In this document: positions 25,745-34,311 of the stretch, one piece after another
How the letters are laid out: each line of letters begins with the position of its first letter
Numbering within the stretch: the stretch's first letter is position 1
NCBI RefSeq assembly: GCF_023556315.2
Contig: NZ_CP116221.1
Location: 62,001 to 126,000, forward strand
Reading direction: 5' to 3'
Length of the DNA: 64,000 bases
Origin: Psychroserpens ponticola
GTDB lineage: Bacteria; Bacteroidota; Bacteroidia; Flavobacteriales; Flavobacteriaceae
Program-made: the position numbers and the translations under genes
Notes under the pieces: generated by a model
The model's input: the letters and a program-made list of their open reading frames with translations, nothing else
The model's database searches: none
Told to the model about the DNA's origin: nothing

Positions 25745-25921
25745 TTGATAATTTGATAAAAAAATCAAAGATTTGTTAAAAATAATCATAAGTATTTGAT
25801 AATTAAATCAATACGATTAAATAGTTTCATTAATAAAAGTAAGTATAATCCTGTTAAATAAGTTGGTGTAGCCGATGTTTGCTACGTTGAATAGATTGTA
25901 AAATATCAGTATAAATTAAAC

Positions 25922-25950
25922 AAAAAAAGAGAGCATTAACAGCTCTCTTT
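25922..25950 (-). terminator. terminator on the minus strand, upstream gene unknown
   Basis: A 9-bp stem (AAAGAGAGC / GCTCTCTTT) with a seven-base loop is followed on the minus strand by a run of T residues. There is no minus-strand gene immediately before it. Confidence 0.65.
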
Positions 25951-26023
25951 AATCCCTAAATAATTAACAAAAACTAACGAAAACTATTAACTGTGTAATA
26001 GTGTTTGTATAGACCTTAAAATT

Positions 26024-26052
26024 AAAAAGTCAGGTTTGACCCTGACTTTTTA
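26024..26052. terminator. bidirectional terminator
   Basis: An 11-bp stem (AAAAAGTCAGG / CCTGACTTTTT) encloses a short TTTGAC loop. A and T runs on the two sides let it act in either direction. Confidence 0.7.
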
Positions 26053-26179
26053 TGATTAATAGCATTTAATCAAATAGTGAATCCCCACGATCACTTATTT
26101 TTATGTATTAATGTGTAATTGGTCATTAATTGTTTAGTCAAATATGTAACTTTTAAATTGGTACTCAAATTGAATTTGT

Positions 26180-26209
26180 GTAGTTGGTCATGAATAGTGT
26201 ATAGTTGGT
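26180..26209 (+). promoter_or_regulatory. candidate LytTR binding pair
   Basis: GTAGTTGGT (26180-26188) and ATAGTTGGT (26201-26209) are direct repeats 21 bases apart. LytTR-domain regulators bind direct repeats with a GTTnRY-type core at about two helical turns, and AGTTGGT fits that core. Two more TTGGT motifs lie at 26119 and 26158. The gene next to them encodes a LytTR regulator, so autoregulation is suggested. Confidence 0.45.
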
Positions 26210-26309
26210 ATTGTTATTTTAAGACAACCTTAAAAAGCCCATTTTTTGCACAATACACATAAAAGAATGCTAACCATACATATTACAGATGTTTTGTTTC
26301 ATAATATTA

Positions 26310-26317
26310 TATATTTG
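26310..26317 (+). promoter_or_regulatory. -7 element abutting the response-regulator start
   Basis: TATATTTG matches TAnnTTTG and ends five bases before the ATG at 26323, so the mRNA is expected to be leaderless or nearly so. Confidence 0.45.
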
Positions 26318-26322
26318 ATATT

Positions 26323-27057
26323 ATGATAAAAGCTGTAATAGTAGATGATGAACCAAAGGCTATCCAAAGTTTATCTTGGGAGTTATCTAACTTTAGTAGT
26401 GATATTGAAGTTATTAAGACGTTCTCTAATCCTGAGAAGGCGATAACTTATCTAAATGCCAACACTCCAGATTGCTTGTTTTTAGATATACAAATGCCAA
26501 CAATGGATGGTTTTCAGTTTCTAGGAAAACTAGCAAACAAAGATTTTGCTGTGGTAATTACTACTGCTTATGACGAATATGCAATTAAAGCATTAAAACA
26601 TGAGGCTATTGATTATTTATTAAAGCCAATAGATTCTGATGATCTAGAAGCGACCATTCAAAAAATTAAGAAGTACAATTTTAGAGCTTTAAATGTTTTA
26701 AAGGTTGAAGAAGTGTTGACTAATTTTAATGGTAAATTGGATAAAAAACGAATTACAATTAATACTGATGGGAAACTAATTTTTTTGAGTATTGATGATA
26801 TTCTTTATGTGGAATCAGATGGTAATTACAGCACTATTATTCTTGAAAACGCTCCAAAAATAGTTGTTACGAAAAAATTAAAAGAAATTGATGCTATTTT
26901 ACCTGATCATTGTTTTTTTAGAATACATAATTCTTATGTCATTAACCTTAATAAAATAAAAGAATTTATTAAGAGTGAAGGTTATGTTGTGATGCAGTCT
27001 AATCATAAAATTCCTGTAGCGAGACAGCGAAAATCAGATTTTTTAGAGAAATTATAG
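26323..27057 (+). CDS. LytTR-family response regulator
   Basis: This is a 244-residue two-component regulator. The receiver domain (about 1-120) has the acidic pair DDE, the phosphoacceptor Asp55 in LFLDIQMP, and the K of LLKPID. The LytTR DNA-binding domain (about 140-244) carries DILYVESDGNYS and FFRIHNSYVINLNKI, both typical. It directly precedes its likely partner kinase in one operon. Two AGTTGGT repeats upstream could be its own binding sites. Target genes cannot be predicted. Confidence 0.93.
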   Translation: MIKAVIVDDEPKAIQSLSWELSNFSSDIEVIKTFSNPEKAITYLNANTPDCLFLDIQMPTMDGFQFLGKLANKDFAVVITTAYDEYAIKALKHEAIDYLLKPIDSDDLEATIQKIKKYNFRALNVLKVEEVLTNFNGKLDKKRITINTDGKLIFLSIDDILYVESDGNYSTIILENAPKIVVTKKLKEIDAILPDHCFFRIHNSYVINLNKIKEFIKSEGYVVMQSNHKIPVARQRKSDFLEKL

Positions 27058-27100
27058 AGTGAGTTATCTTCAAAACATATGCTTAACCGTTGTTGTCAAA

Positions 27101-29050
27101 ATGAAATTAGTATTTGTTTTGACCTTCTGCTTTATTTTATGTTTAGGTCTTCAAGCTCAGGATAATTTGAAGTCTGATTTTGAGTTACAATTAGAATCTA
27201 TCATAACAACTAAACCTAGAGATTTTGAAATATTAGATTCTATCTTTTCAGAATTTGAAAGAGACACCATAAAGATGAATGCTTTAATTCAAAAGTCTAG
27301 AGCGTTTAACTATCTAGAAGGTGAAAGTTTTGCATTAAATAATTTAGGTGTGTTTTATAGAAATAATTCACATTATGAAAGCGCCATAAATGTCCATAAA
27401 AAAGCAAATGCTTTGGCAGTTGAGGTCAATAATCTAGAATTAAGAGTTATTAACCTTAATAATATTGGAGTTGTTTATCGAAGGATGGATCTTGTAAAAC
27501 CTGCACTTGATTTTCATACAAAAGCACTTGATATTGCTAGATCAATAGATGAGCCTTCAAAAGAAATAAAATATAATATTGCTGTGTCTCAAAATAGTAT
27601 TGGTAATATTTATTTGGTGTTAGAACAGTATGAATTGGCCAAACGACAGTTTCAAAAATCGCTCTCAATTGAAAAAGAATCAGGTAATAAGTTAGGCTTG
27701 GCTATCAACTATCAAAATATAGGGTTTACTTATGAAGCTCAAGGAGAATTAGAGGAGGCTCTAAACAATTATGAGCGATCATTAGATTATAATAATCAAA
27801 TAGACTCAGAGCTTGGGCGTGTTATTTGTTACAATAGCATTGGAAAAGTATATATCCAACAAGAGAAATTTAGCGCAGCTAAAACTAGTATTGAAAAAGC
27901 TTTAGAAAAGGCCTTGAAAATTGGTGATCAGTTTTATATTTCTTCCTCATATATTAATTTGGGATGGGCTCAAAAACACTTAGGTTTGAATGATTTGTCT
28001 GAAACCAATCTAAAAAGAGGATTAGATGTTGCAAAAAAATACAGTTTAAAATTATCGATTGTTGAAGCTCAAAAGCATTTGTCAGATTTGTATGAAATGA
28101 CCAATAAGCCTAGCTTAGCTTTAAATGCATATAGAGACGCTATTGCATTAGAAAAAACAATTGCTAACGACCGTAATTTGCGATATGTTAATGATGTTAT
28201 TATTCAATATGAAAATGAAGCAAAGAATAACCAAATTAAGGCTTTAGCTGATGAAAATGAAATTGTAAAATCTAGATTAGAGCGCAATAAGAAGTTCTTT
28301 TGGTACTCTATACTAGCTTTTTTAATTATTGGAGCAATTTTGTTTTCGCTTTATAGAAACAGGCAATTGCAACAAGAAAAACAAATCCTGACTCTTGAAC
28401 AAGACATGCTGCGCAGTCAGATGAATCCACATTTTATTTTTAATTCACTTAATTCTATCAAGCTTTATATTATTAATAATGAAAAAGAAAATGCAGTTTA
28501 TTATTTGAATAAGTTTTCAAAATTTATCAGAAAAATTTTAGTTGCTTCTACTGAAAAAGAAATTTCTTTAGAAGATGAATTAGCCACGATGAAACTGTAT
28601 ATGAATATTGAAAATATTAGGTTTTCAAACGAAATAAGCTTTGATGTATATGTTGAAGACAATATCAATACTGCAAGTATAAAAGTGCCATCAATGATTT
28701 TGCAACCTTTTCTAGAAAATGCACTTTGGCATGGTTTGTCATCTAAAAAGGAAGATGATAAAAAAATTAAACTTAATGTATCTCAAACAAATGCAGAATT
28801 TGTTACTATTTGTATTGAAGATAATGGGATTGGAAGAATACGTTCAGCTGAAATTAATAAAGGTAAATTGTTGAAACGGAAGTCAGTTGGTATCTCTTTA
28901 ACTAAGGCTAGATTGGCTAATTTTTCAAAAGATTTCACATATGATTATCAAATACGTATTGAAGATCTATACGATACGAACCAAAATGCTATTGGGACCA
29001 AAATCATTGTTGATATTCCTGTACATATAATAGCAAAAAGAACCGCTTAA
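27101..29050 (+). CDS. TPR-containing LytS/YehU-type sensor histidine kinase
   Basis: This is a 649-residue membrane sensor. The signal peptide ends near residue 20 (LGLQAQ). A periplasmic TPR array follows over about 60-370, with repeats such as NNLGVFYRNNSHYESAINVH. One transmembrane helix lies at about 405-425, then a coiled linker and the His_kinase domain with QMNPHFIFNSLNS. His444 is the likely phospho-acceptor. The C-terminal HATPase is seen as ENALWHGL and EDNGIG. A GTG start at 27059 would add 14 residues before the signal peptide, so the ATG at 27101 is preferred. It pairs with the LytTR regulator just upstream. Confidence 0.92.
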   Translation: MKLVFVLTFCFILCLGLQAQDNLKSDFELQLESIITTKPRDFEILDSIFSEFERDTIKMNALIQKSRAFNYLEGESFALNNLGVFYRNNSHYESAINVHKKANALAVEVNNLELRVINLNNIGVVYRRMDLVKPALDFHTKALDIARSIDEPSKEIKYNIAVSQNSIGNIYLVLEQYELAKRQFQKSLSIEKESGNKLGLAINYQNIGFTYEAQGELEEALNNYERSLDYNNQIDSELGRVICYNSIGKVYIQQEKFSAAKTSIEKALEKALKIGDQFYISSSYINLGWAQKHLGLNDLSETNLKRGLDVAKKYSLKLSIVEAQKHLSDLYEMTNKPSLALNAYRDAIALEKTIANDRNLRYVNDVIIQYENEAKNNQIKALADENEIVKSRLERNKKFFWYSILAFLIIGAILFSLYRNRQLQQEKQILTLEQDMLRSQMNPHFIFNSLNSIKLYIINNEKENAVYYLNKFSKFIRKILVASTEKEISLEDELATMKLYMNIENIRFSNEISFDVYVEDNINTASIKVPSMILQPFLENALWHGLSSKKEDDKKIKLNVSQTNAEFVTICIEDNGIGRIRSAEINKGKLLKRKSVGISLTKARLANFSKDFTYDYQIRIEDLYDTNQNAIGTKIIVDIPVHIIAKRTA

Positions 29051-29052
29051 TG

Positions 29053-29619
29053 TTATTTGTAAGTTTCTGCGACTTTCTCCAACTCAGCATACCAATCTTC
29101 ACCAAATTTTCTAATAAGTGCTTCTTTTACAAATTTGTAAACAGGAACTTGTAATTCTTTTCCTAAAGTACATGCGTCGTCGCAAATTTCCCAATTATCG
29201 TAATTTACAGCAGAAAATTCAGAATAATCCTTAACTCGAATAGGATATAAATGACAAGAAACAGGTTTTTTCCATGAAATCTCACCTTGATTGTAAGCTT
29301 CTTCAATGCCACAAAGTGCCGTTTTTTTATCATCAAAAATAACATAAGCACAATCGGCTCCATTAATTAAAGGGGTTTCAAAATCTCCAAATGCCGTTGT
29401 AATATGCGTGCCTTGAGCTTCAATTTCTGCAATACCTTCTTTACGTAAAAATGGCTTTACTTTTGGGTAGATATCTTTTAGAATTTTGATCTCTTCAGAA
29501 TCTAAAGGAGCTCCAGCATCTCCATCAATGCAACATGCGCCTTTACATGCGGAAAGATTACAAACAAAATCTTTTTCGATAATGCTTTCTGAAACTATTG
29601 TTTTTCCTAGTTGGAACAT
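29053..29619 (-). CDS. DUF3109 family protein (cysteine-rich, YkgJ-like)
   Basis: This is a 188-residue cytoplasmic protein. Cysteine motifs are C-N-L-S-A-C-K-G-A-C-C (about residues 20-30), C-A near the middle, CHLYPIR and C-D-D-A-C, which suggest metal or Fe-S binding as in YkgJ-type proteins. Function is unknown. It converges with the kinase gene, two bases apart, and is divergent from marC. A -7 element (TATTTTTG) lies about 28 bases upstream. Confidence 0.82.
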   Translation of the reverse strand: MFQLGKTIVSESIIEKDFVCNLSACKGACCIDGDAGAPLDSEEIKILKDIYPKVKPFLRKEGIAEIEAQGTHITTAFGDFETPLINGADCAYVIFDDKKTALCGIEEAYNQGEISWKKPVSCHLYPIRVKDYSEFSAVNYDNWEICDDACTLGKELQVPVYKFVKEALIRKFGEDWYAELEKVAETYK

Positions 29620-29646
29620 ACGACTTTAAGCTAAAAATAGTAATGA

Positions 29647-29654
29647 CAAAAATA
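29647..29654 (-). promoter_or_regulatory. -7 element for the DUF3109 gene
   Basis: TATTTTTG on the minus strand matches TAnnTTTG and is 27 bases from the ATG at 29619. Confidence 0.4.
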
Positions 29655-29700
29655 GTTAAACTTTACCATTATTTAACGTTATTAATCTCACTTAAAGACT

Positions 29701-29708
29701 TACTTTTG
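29701..29708 (+). promoter_or_regulatory. -7 element for the marC-like gene
   Basis: TACTTTTG matches TAnnTTTG and ends 17 bases before the ATG at 29726. Confidence 0.45.
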
Positions 29709-29725
29709 CCGAAAATTTGTAAGTC

Positions 29726-30319
29726 ATGAACCTTGAATTGAATTTTAAAGAAATATTTACAGCATTTATGGTGTTGTTTGCTGTTATTGATATTATTGGA
29801 AATATTCCAATAATTATCGATTTGCGTAAAAAAGTAGGTCATATTCAAAGCGAAAAAGCATCCCTAATTGCTGGTGTAATTATGATTTTGTTTTTGTTCT
29901 TAGGAAAAAATATATTGTCTTTAATTGGTGTCGATGTTAATTCATTTGCAGTTGCTGGTGCTTTTGTAATCTTTTTTATTGCTTTAGAAATGATTTTGGG
30001 GATTACCTTATATAAAGATGATGAGTCTAGTGCAATGACAGCATCAGTGTTTCCATTAGCATTTCCGCTTATTGCAGGACCTGGAAGTTTAACAACGCTA
30101 TTATCATTAAGAGCAGAATTTGCTATCGAAAATATAATTATTGCAGTGATATGCAACGTTATTGTTATCTTTATTGTGCTTAAAACATCTGCAAAGCTCG
30201 AACATGTTTTAGGTAAAAATGGGATTAATATTATTCGAAAAGTATTTGGCGTAATATTATTAGCTATTGCTGTAAAACTTTTTGCTCATAATATTAAAGC
30301 CCTTTTTGAGTTTGCTTAA
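29726..30319 (+). CDS. MarC-family integral membrane protein
   Basis: This is a 197-residue inner-membrane protein with six hydrophobic segments. Family marks are the early AVIDIIGNIPIIIDL segment and the SVFPLAFPLIAGPGSLTTLL segment in the middle. The function of MarC proteins is unknown; the old link with antibiotic resistance is not supported. It is followed after 91 bases by a small membrane protein and a flavoprotein in the same direction. Confidence 0.9.
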   Translation: MNLELNFKEIFTAFMVLFAVIDIIGNIPIIIDLRKKVGHIQSEKASLIAGVIMILFLFLGKNILSLIGVDVNSFAVAGAFVIFFIALEMILGITLYKDDESSAMTASVFPLAFPLIAGPGSLTTLLSLRAEFAIENIIIAVICNVIVIFIVLKTSAKLEHVLGKNGINIIRKVFGVILLAIAVKLFAHNIKALFEFA

Positions 30320-30410
30320 ATTTACGGGTGAAATGAGCTATGACAATTCTTAATACAAACGAATGTTTAATAGCGAATTACATTTGAAACAAATAATTAA
30401 ATTTTAACAG

Positions 30411-30614
30411 ATGAAAATAGTTACCATCATCTTTACTGTTATTGCTATAGCTTTAATAGGATATAATATTACCCAAATTAATTGGGATGCTCCATTTGAA
30501 GGGGAAAGTGTTGTTGCACTGATAACAATTTTTGCTTCACTTTGTGCAATCGCCTTATTGCAAATTTTAAGGTTGTCTAAAAAAGTGGATCAAAAACTAA
30601 AAAACAATACCTAA
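30411..30614 (+). CDS. small two-helix membrane protein, unknown
   Basis: This 67-residue protein has two hydrophobic segments (about 3-20 and 32-52) and a basic C terminus. No family is recognised. Its stop overlaps the start of the next gene by one base (TAATG), so it is translated with the flavoprotein gene and may help place that protein at the membrane; this is inference. Confidence 0.65.
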   Translation: MKIVTIIFTVIAIALIGYNITQINWDAPFEGESVVALITIFASLCAIALLQILRLSKKVDQKLKNNT

Positions 30615-31216
30615 TGTTTGATGTTCTTATTGTTGGAGGTGGAGCAGCAGGAATGTCTTGTGCTTTAGTTTTAGGGTCTGCAAAATCAAAATCATTTGCA
30701 GAAGACAAATGCATCGGGATCGTTATGCATCAACGAGCCTCACATCTACAAAACGCTTTATTTAATAATGTTTTAGGTTTGGCACCAGGAACCACAGGAG
30801 CATCTATTTTAGAAGATGGTAAAAGACAATTAACTCATCTATATTCTCACGTTGAACAAATTGAAGATGAAAAAGTAAAGTCGATTATTAAATCTTCGGA
30901 AGGATTTATTATTACTACAAATAAAAACAAGTACAAATCAAAGGTAGTCGTTATCGCTGTTGGTTATACCAATTTGATAACTATTCAAGGTATAGAAAAT
31001 TATATAGAGCCACACCCAAGAGCTGTGACTGAAAAAGAACGTATTTGGTTAAAGAACAATAATCATTTGGTTGATGAAAATCTTTATGTGGCAGGAACTA
31101 TGGCAGGATGGCGAAGCCAATTTGCTATTGCTTCAGGAAGTGGAGCACAAGTTGCTACAGATATTTTAACGTTATGGAATGACGGTAAGCATACTAAAAT
31201 TCACGATAAAATATAA
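30614..31216 (+). CDS. minimal FAD-dependent oxidoreductase (thioredoxin-reductase-like fold)
   Basis: This is a 200-residue flavoprotein. The N-terminal dinucleotide motif is IVGGGAAGMSCAL, and the C-terminal FAD segment is YVAGTMAGWRSQFAIASGSGAQVA. A thioredoxin reductase has about 310 residues with a central NADPH domain and a CxxC pair. Here the NADPH domain and the CxxC are both absent, so the FAD domain stands alone. It may receive electrons from another protein. It is coupled to the 67-residue membrane protein by a TAATG overlap. The substrate is unknown. Confidence 0.8.
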   Translation: MFDVLIVGGGAAGMSCALVLGSAKSKSFAEDKCIGIVMHQRASHLQNALFNNVLGLAPGTTGASILEDGKRQLTHLYSHVEQIEDEKVKSIIKSSEGFIITTNKNKYKSKVVVIAVGYTNLITIQGIENYIEPHPRAVTEKERIWLKNNNHLVDENLYVAGTMAGWRSQFAIASGSGAQVATDILTLWNDGKHTKIHDKI

Positions 31217-31227
31217 CTTTTCAATAT

Positions 31228-32835
31228 TTAATTATCTAGAGTTTCGTTGGCTTTACTTAATAAAATCACCTCTTCTATCATCGTGTCAGTTTCATTGATG
31301 ATTTGTTCAGAAGTACTGCTATTGTATAGTTGACTTGCTAATTCTGATTTAATTAAGGTCTTCATTTGATCATGATAGTTAACAAATGAAATGTTGGTTC
31401 TTTCTTTTAGATTAAGATAATCTTGAAATCTTTCAACAAGAGCATCGCTAACACTAAAATTTTCTATAAAGTCAGTAATGCTAAAATGATCATAAATAGT
31501 TCTGTCAATATCTAATTCTTCAAACACGAAATTACTCACGTATCCTCTACGTTTGATATAGTTAAGTGTTTCATTTTGTCTGCTGGTATTTAATGGAACA
31601 AAGACATCTGGAATAATACCACCACCACCATACACAATTTTGCCATTTGGAGTTGTGAATTTTAAAGAATCTGAAATTTGCATGTTTTCAGGGTTTTCAA
31701 ATTCTCCATTACTTCGACGTTTGTAATAATCATTGTAATAATCAGTATTGTTGCCTTTATCATAAGGACGTTGAATTGAACGACCAGTTGGTGTATAGTA
31801 TCTGGAAACAGTTAGTCGTACTGCACTGCCATCTCCTAGAGACATTTCACGTTGCACTAAGCCTTTGCCATAACTTCGTCTTCCAATTATGGTGCCTTTG
31901 TCGTTGTCTTGTAAAGCGCCAGCTACAATTTCACTTGCTGAAGCTGAGTTTTCATTAATTAGTATATAAATATCTCCTTCTTCAAAATCACCTCTTCGAG
32001 TTGCGTAGCTTTTTTCAATTTTGCCAACTTTATTTTTAGTAAATAAAATGAGTTTATTGTTTTCTAAAAATTCATCAGTTATCTGCTTGGCAATATCTAA
32101 TAAACCACCAGGATTATCCCGAAGATCTAGAGCTAATTTTGTAGCGCCTTTATCTTGTAGTTGGTCAAGTGCTTTTTTAAATTCTTTGTATGTGGATTCT
32201 GCAAAGCGGTTAATTTTTATATAGCCTAAATCATCCGTTAGCATATATGCTGCATCAACACTTCTAATTGGAATATCTGAATATTTTACTTTAAAGGTGA
32301 GTAATTCTTCTTCTCCTGGGCGATATACTTTGAGCGTAATTTTACTGTTTTTTTTACCTTTTAATTTTTTAATGATCGCTTCATTAGTCCATTCTCTCCC
32401 AAAAATAGAATCACCATTTGCCATAATGATTCGGTCACCACCTTTGATGCCTGCTTTTTCGCTTGGACCTCCTTCAATTGGTCTAATTACAGTAACAGTG
32501 TCTTTATAGGTGTAGAAGCTTACTCCAATACCAACAAAATCACCTTTTAAATTATCGGTTGAACTTTGCATCTCACTTTTTGGTATATATATTGAGTGAG
32601 GATCTAGATTGTCTAAAATACTATTAACAGTTACATCAACTATGCTATCTGTATTGATTTGATCAACATACTCATAATCGATATAATCTATAAGTCTGTT
32701 TAGTTTATCTTTTTTACTGTTGCTAGTAAATAAACGATCAGAAGTATCAGAAAAATTTAGTTTTCCACCAATAAATACGCCTAGGGCAATGCCAATCCCT
32801 AATAATAATGGTATGTATTTTTTTTGAAAGTTCAT
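31228..32835 (-). CDS. S41-family C-terminal processing peptidase
   Basis: This is a 535-residue periplasmic serine protease. An N-terminal signal anchor (about 7-25) is followed by a helical region, a PDZ domain (about 90-175, with GPSEKAGIKGGDRI), and the S41 protease domain. The catalytic Ser lies in NENSASASEIVAGAL and the Lys in SYGKGLVQ. It cleaves C-terminal ends of envelope proteins. Its ATG directly follows the stop codon of the dCMP deaminase gene, with no base between, so the two are translationally coupled. The gene converges with the flavoprotein gene. Confidence 0.93.
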   Translation of the reverse strand: MNFQKKYIPLLLGIGIALGVFIGGKLNFSDTSDRLFTSNSKKDKLNRLIDYIDYEYVDQINTDSIVDVTVNSILDNLDPHSIYIPKSEMQSSTDNLKGDFVGIGVSFYTYKDTVTVIRPIEGGPSEKAGIKGGDRIIMANGDSIFGREWTNEAIIKKLKGKKNSKITLKVYRPGEEELLTFKVKYSDIPIRSVDAAYMLTDDLGYIKINRFAESTYKEFKKALDQLQDKGATKLALDLRDNPGGLLDIAKQITDEFLENNKLILFTKNKVGKIEKSYATRRGDFEEGDIYILINENSASASEIVAGALQDNDKGTIIGRRSYGKGLVQREMSLGDGSAVRLTVSRYYTPTGRSIQRPYDKGNNTDYYNDYYKRRSNGEFENPENMQISDSLKFTTPNGKIVYGGGGIIPDVFVPLNTSRQNETLNYIKRRGYVSNFVFEELDIDRTIYDHFSITDFIENFSVSDALVERFQDYLNLKERTNISFVNYHDQMKTLIKSELASQLYNSSTSEQIINETDTMIEEVILLSKANETLDN

Positions 32836-33267
32836 TTATGCTTTTAAATCTTCTATAAGTTCTAGTGCAATGCCTGCTTTTTTCAGAAACTGAAGTCCTG
32901 AATCATCTTTATACCCTTCATGATATACTACACGAATGATGCCAGCTTGGTGAATAAGTTTGCTACATTCTTTACATGGAGAAAGTGTAATATATAACGT
33001 AGCTCCTTTGCAGGATTGTGTTGAGTTTGCTACTTTTAATATGGCATTAGCTTCAGCATGAAGTACATACCATTTGGTGTAGCCAGCTTCATCTTCGCAA
33101 TAGTTTTCAAACCCAGTTGGAGTACCATTAAAACCATCTGAAATAATCATTCTGTCTTTTACGATTAATGCACCAACTTGTTTGCGTTCACAATGTGAGA
33201 GTTTTCCCCATTCTTTAGCAATTCTTAAATAGGCTTTATCGTATCGTAGTTGTTTTTCTTTAGACAT
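32836..33267 (-). CDS. dCMP deaminase (ComEB-like)
   Basis: This is a 143-residue zinc-dependent deaminase that converts dCMP to dUMP for thymidylate synthesis. The zinc and catalytic residues are HAE (His70, Glu72) and PCKEC (Cys98, Cys101). The extra Cys26/Cys57-like region near the N terminus (HCERKQ, NYCEDE) is usual for this family. It lies directly upstream of the S41 protease gene with which it shares an operon. The association looks structural and not functional. Confidence 0.92.
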   Translation of the reverse strand: MSKEKQLRYDKAYLRIAKEWGKLSHCERKQVGALIVKDRMIISDGFNGTPTGFENYCEDEAGYTKWYVLHAEANAILKVANSTQSCKGATLYITLSPCKECSKLIHQAGIIRVVYHEGYKDDSGLQFLKKAGIALELIEDLKA

Positions 33268-33436
33268 TTTTAATAATTAAAATCTTTACAATGAATATTA
33301 TCAGTTCATAGTTTGATTACAATGTCAATTAGTATATGAACTTTTCAAAAGTAGTGATTATTAAAAAAGGTACAGACATTAAATTTTGATGTTTAAGTTA
33401 AAGTTTTACCAAAATCTGGATTATTTTCTCTCTTTT

Positions 33437-34027
33437 TTAAGAGAAGAGTTTGCTATTAATAAGCATTGGTAATACACAGCCTAAAACTATAGAAGAAATT
33501 ACCATGACCCAATCTCGTTTAGAAAATCTAAATATCGTTTGACAAAGGAAGCTTAAAAAGATAACGATAAACGTAATAACAAGCTGACCAATTTCTATTC
33601 CTAAAGCAATTTCCAAAATGGCTAGTAGTTTGTTTTCAGATGCCGATATTAATGAGTTGAGGTCATTTTCAAAACCGAGTCCGTGAACCAGTCCAAAAAT
33701 GAATGCAATTAAAAATAGTAACCCTGTTTTTGTTTGAAGTATTTTTTTTCCTGAAGTAAAAATATTAAAAAGTGCAACTATTGAAATAGTAAGAGGAATA
33801 AGAAACGAAATGACTTTGATATCGACACTTATAATATTGTAGGTTACTAAACTTAATGATATGCAATGTCCAAAAGTAAAAAGGGTTATAATTAATAATA
33901 ATCGCTTCCAATCTTTAAAAAGATAAGGTAGGGTTAAGACAATCAAAAAAAGAATATGGTCAAAGGCACTAAAATGAAGTACGTGGTAGATGCCATCTTG
34001 TAGATTTGATATGAAATTATCTATCAT
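33437..34027 (-). CDS. HupE/UreJ-family membrane protein
   Basis: This is a 196-residue membrane protein with about six hydrophobic segments. The motifs FSAFDHILFLIVL, FTFGHCISLSLV and FGLVHGLGFENDL hold the conserved His and Asp residues of the HupE/UreJ family, which are thought to bind metal (nickel or cobalt) for uptake. No hydrogenase or urease genes are in the window. A candidate -7 element (TATATTTG, minus strand, 34149-34156) lies about 120 bases upstream. It is divergent from the ExbB operon. Confidence 0.82.
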   Translation of the reverse strand: MIDNFISNLQDGIYHVLHFSAFDHILFLIVLTLPYLFKDWKRLLLIITLFTFGHCISLSLVTYNIISVDIKVISFLIPLTISIVALFNIFTSGKKILQTKTGLLFLIAFIFGLVHGLGFENDLNSLISASENKLLAILEIALGIEIGQLVITFIVIFLSFLCQTIFRFSKRDWVMVISSIVLGCVLPMLINSKLFS

Positions 34028-34311
34028 GAAATTTATATTTGGGTTATTTCAAAGTTACATTTTATTCTTGATACTTAAATATGAATACTTTAAAAGTAAT
34101 AAGTAGTTGGAAATTAATATTGCGAAATTTTGGTATTAAAATTGTGCCCAAATATAAAAAGCGAACATTTTGTTAGATGTTCATATAAGTGTTGAATTAA
34201 GTTAGACACAATTGAAAGAAAAACCTTTGTACTCTGATGTAATTTTTATTTTTTAATTCCAATTTTTTTATATCTTTAACGCTTAAACTAATAAAATTAA
34301 GAACAAGAACG

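Larger units (their letters stand above)
25619..26322. other. 704-base intergenic region between nrdB and the LytTR regulator
   Basis: From left to right it holds the nrdB upstream region with two tandem 11-mers (25723-25744), about 180 AT-rich bases, a minus-strand terminator (25922-25950), 70 bases with no clear gene, a bidirectional terminator (26024-26052) and a set of TTGGT motifs before the response-regulator gene. No open frame longer than a few dozen codons looks real. Confidence 0.65.

Noticed and set aside
27059-27100. GTG start for the histidine kinase
   Set aside because: It would put 14 residues before a clear signal peptide that begins at the ATG at 27101.
33437-34027. HupE/UreJ-like protein as evidence of a hydrogenase or urease cluster
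   Set aside because: No structural or accessory genes for either enzyme are present in the window.
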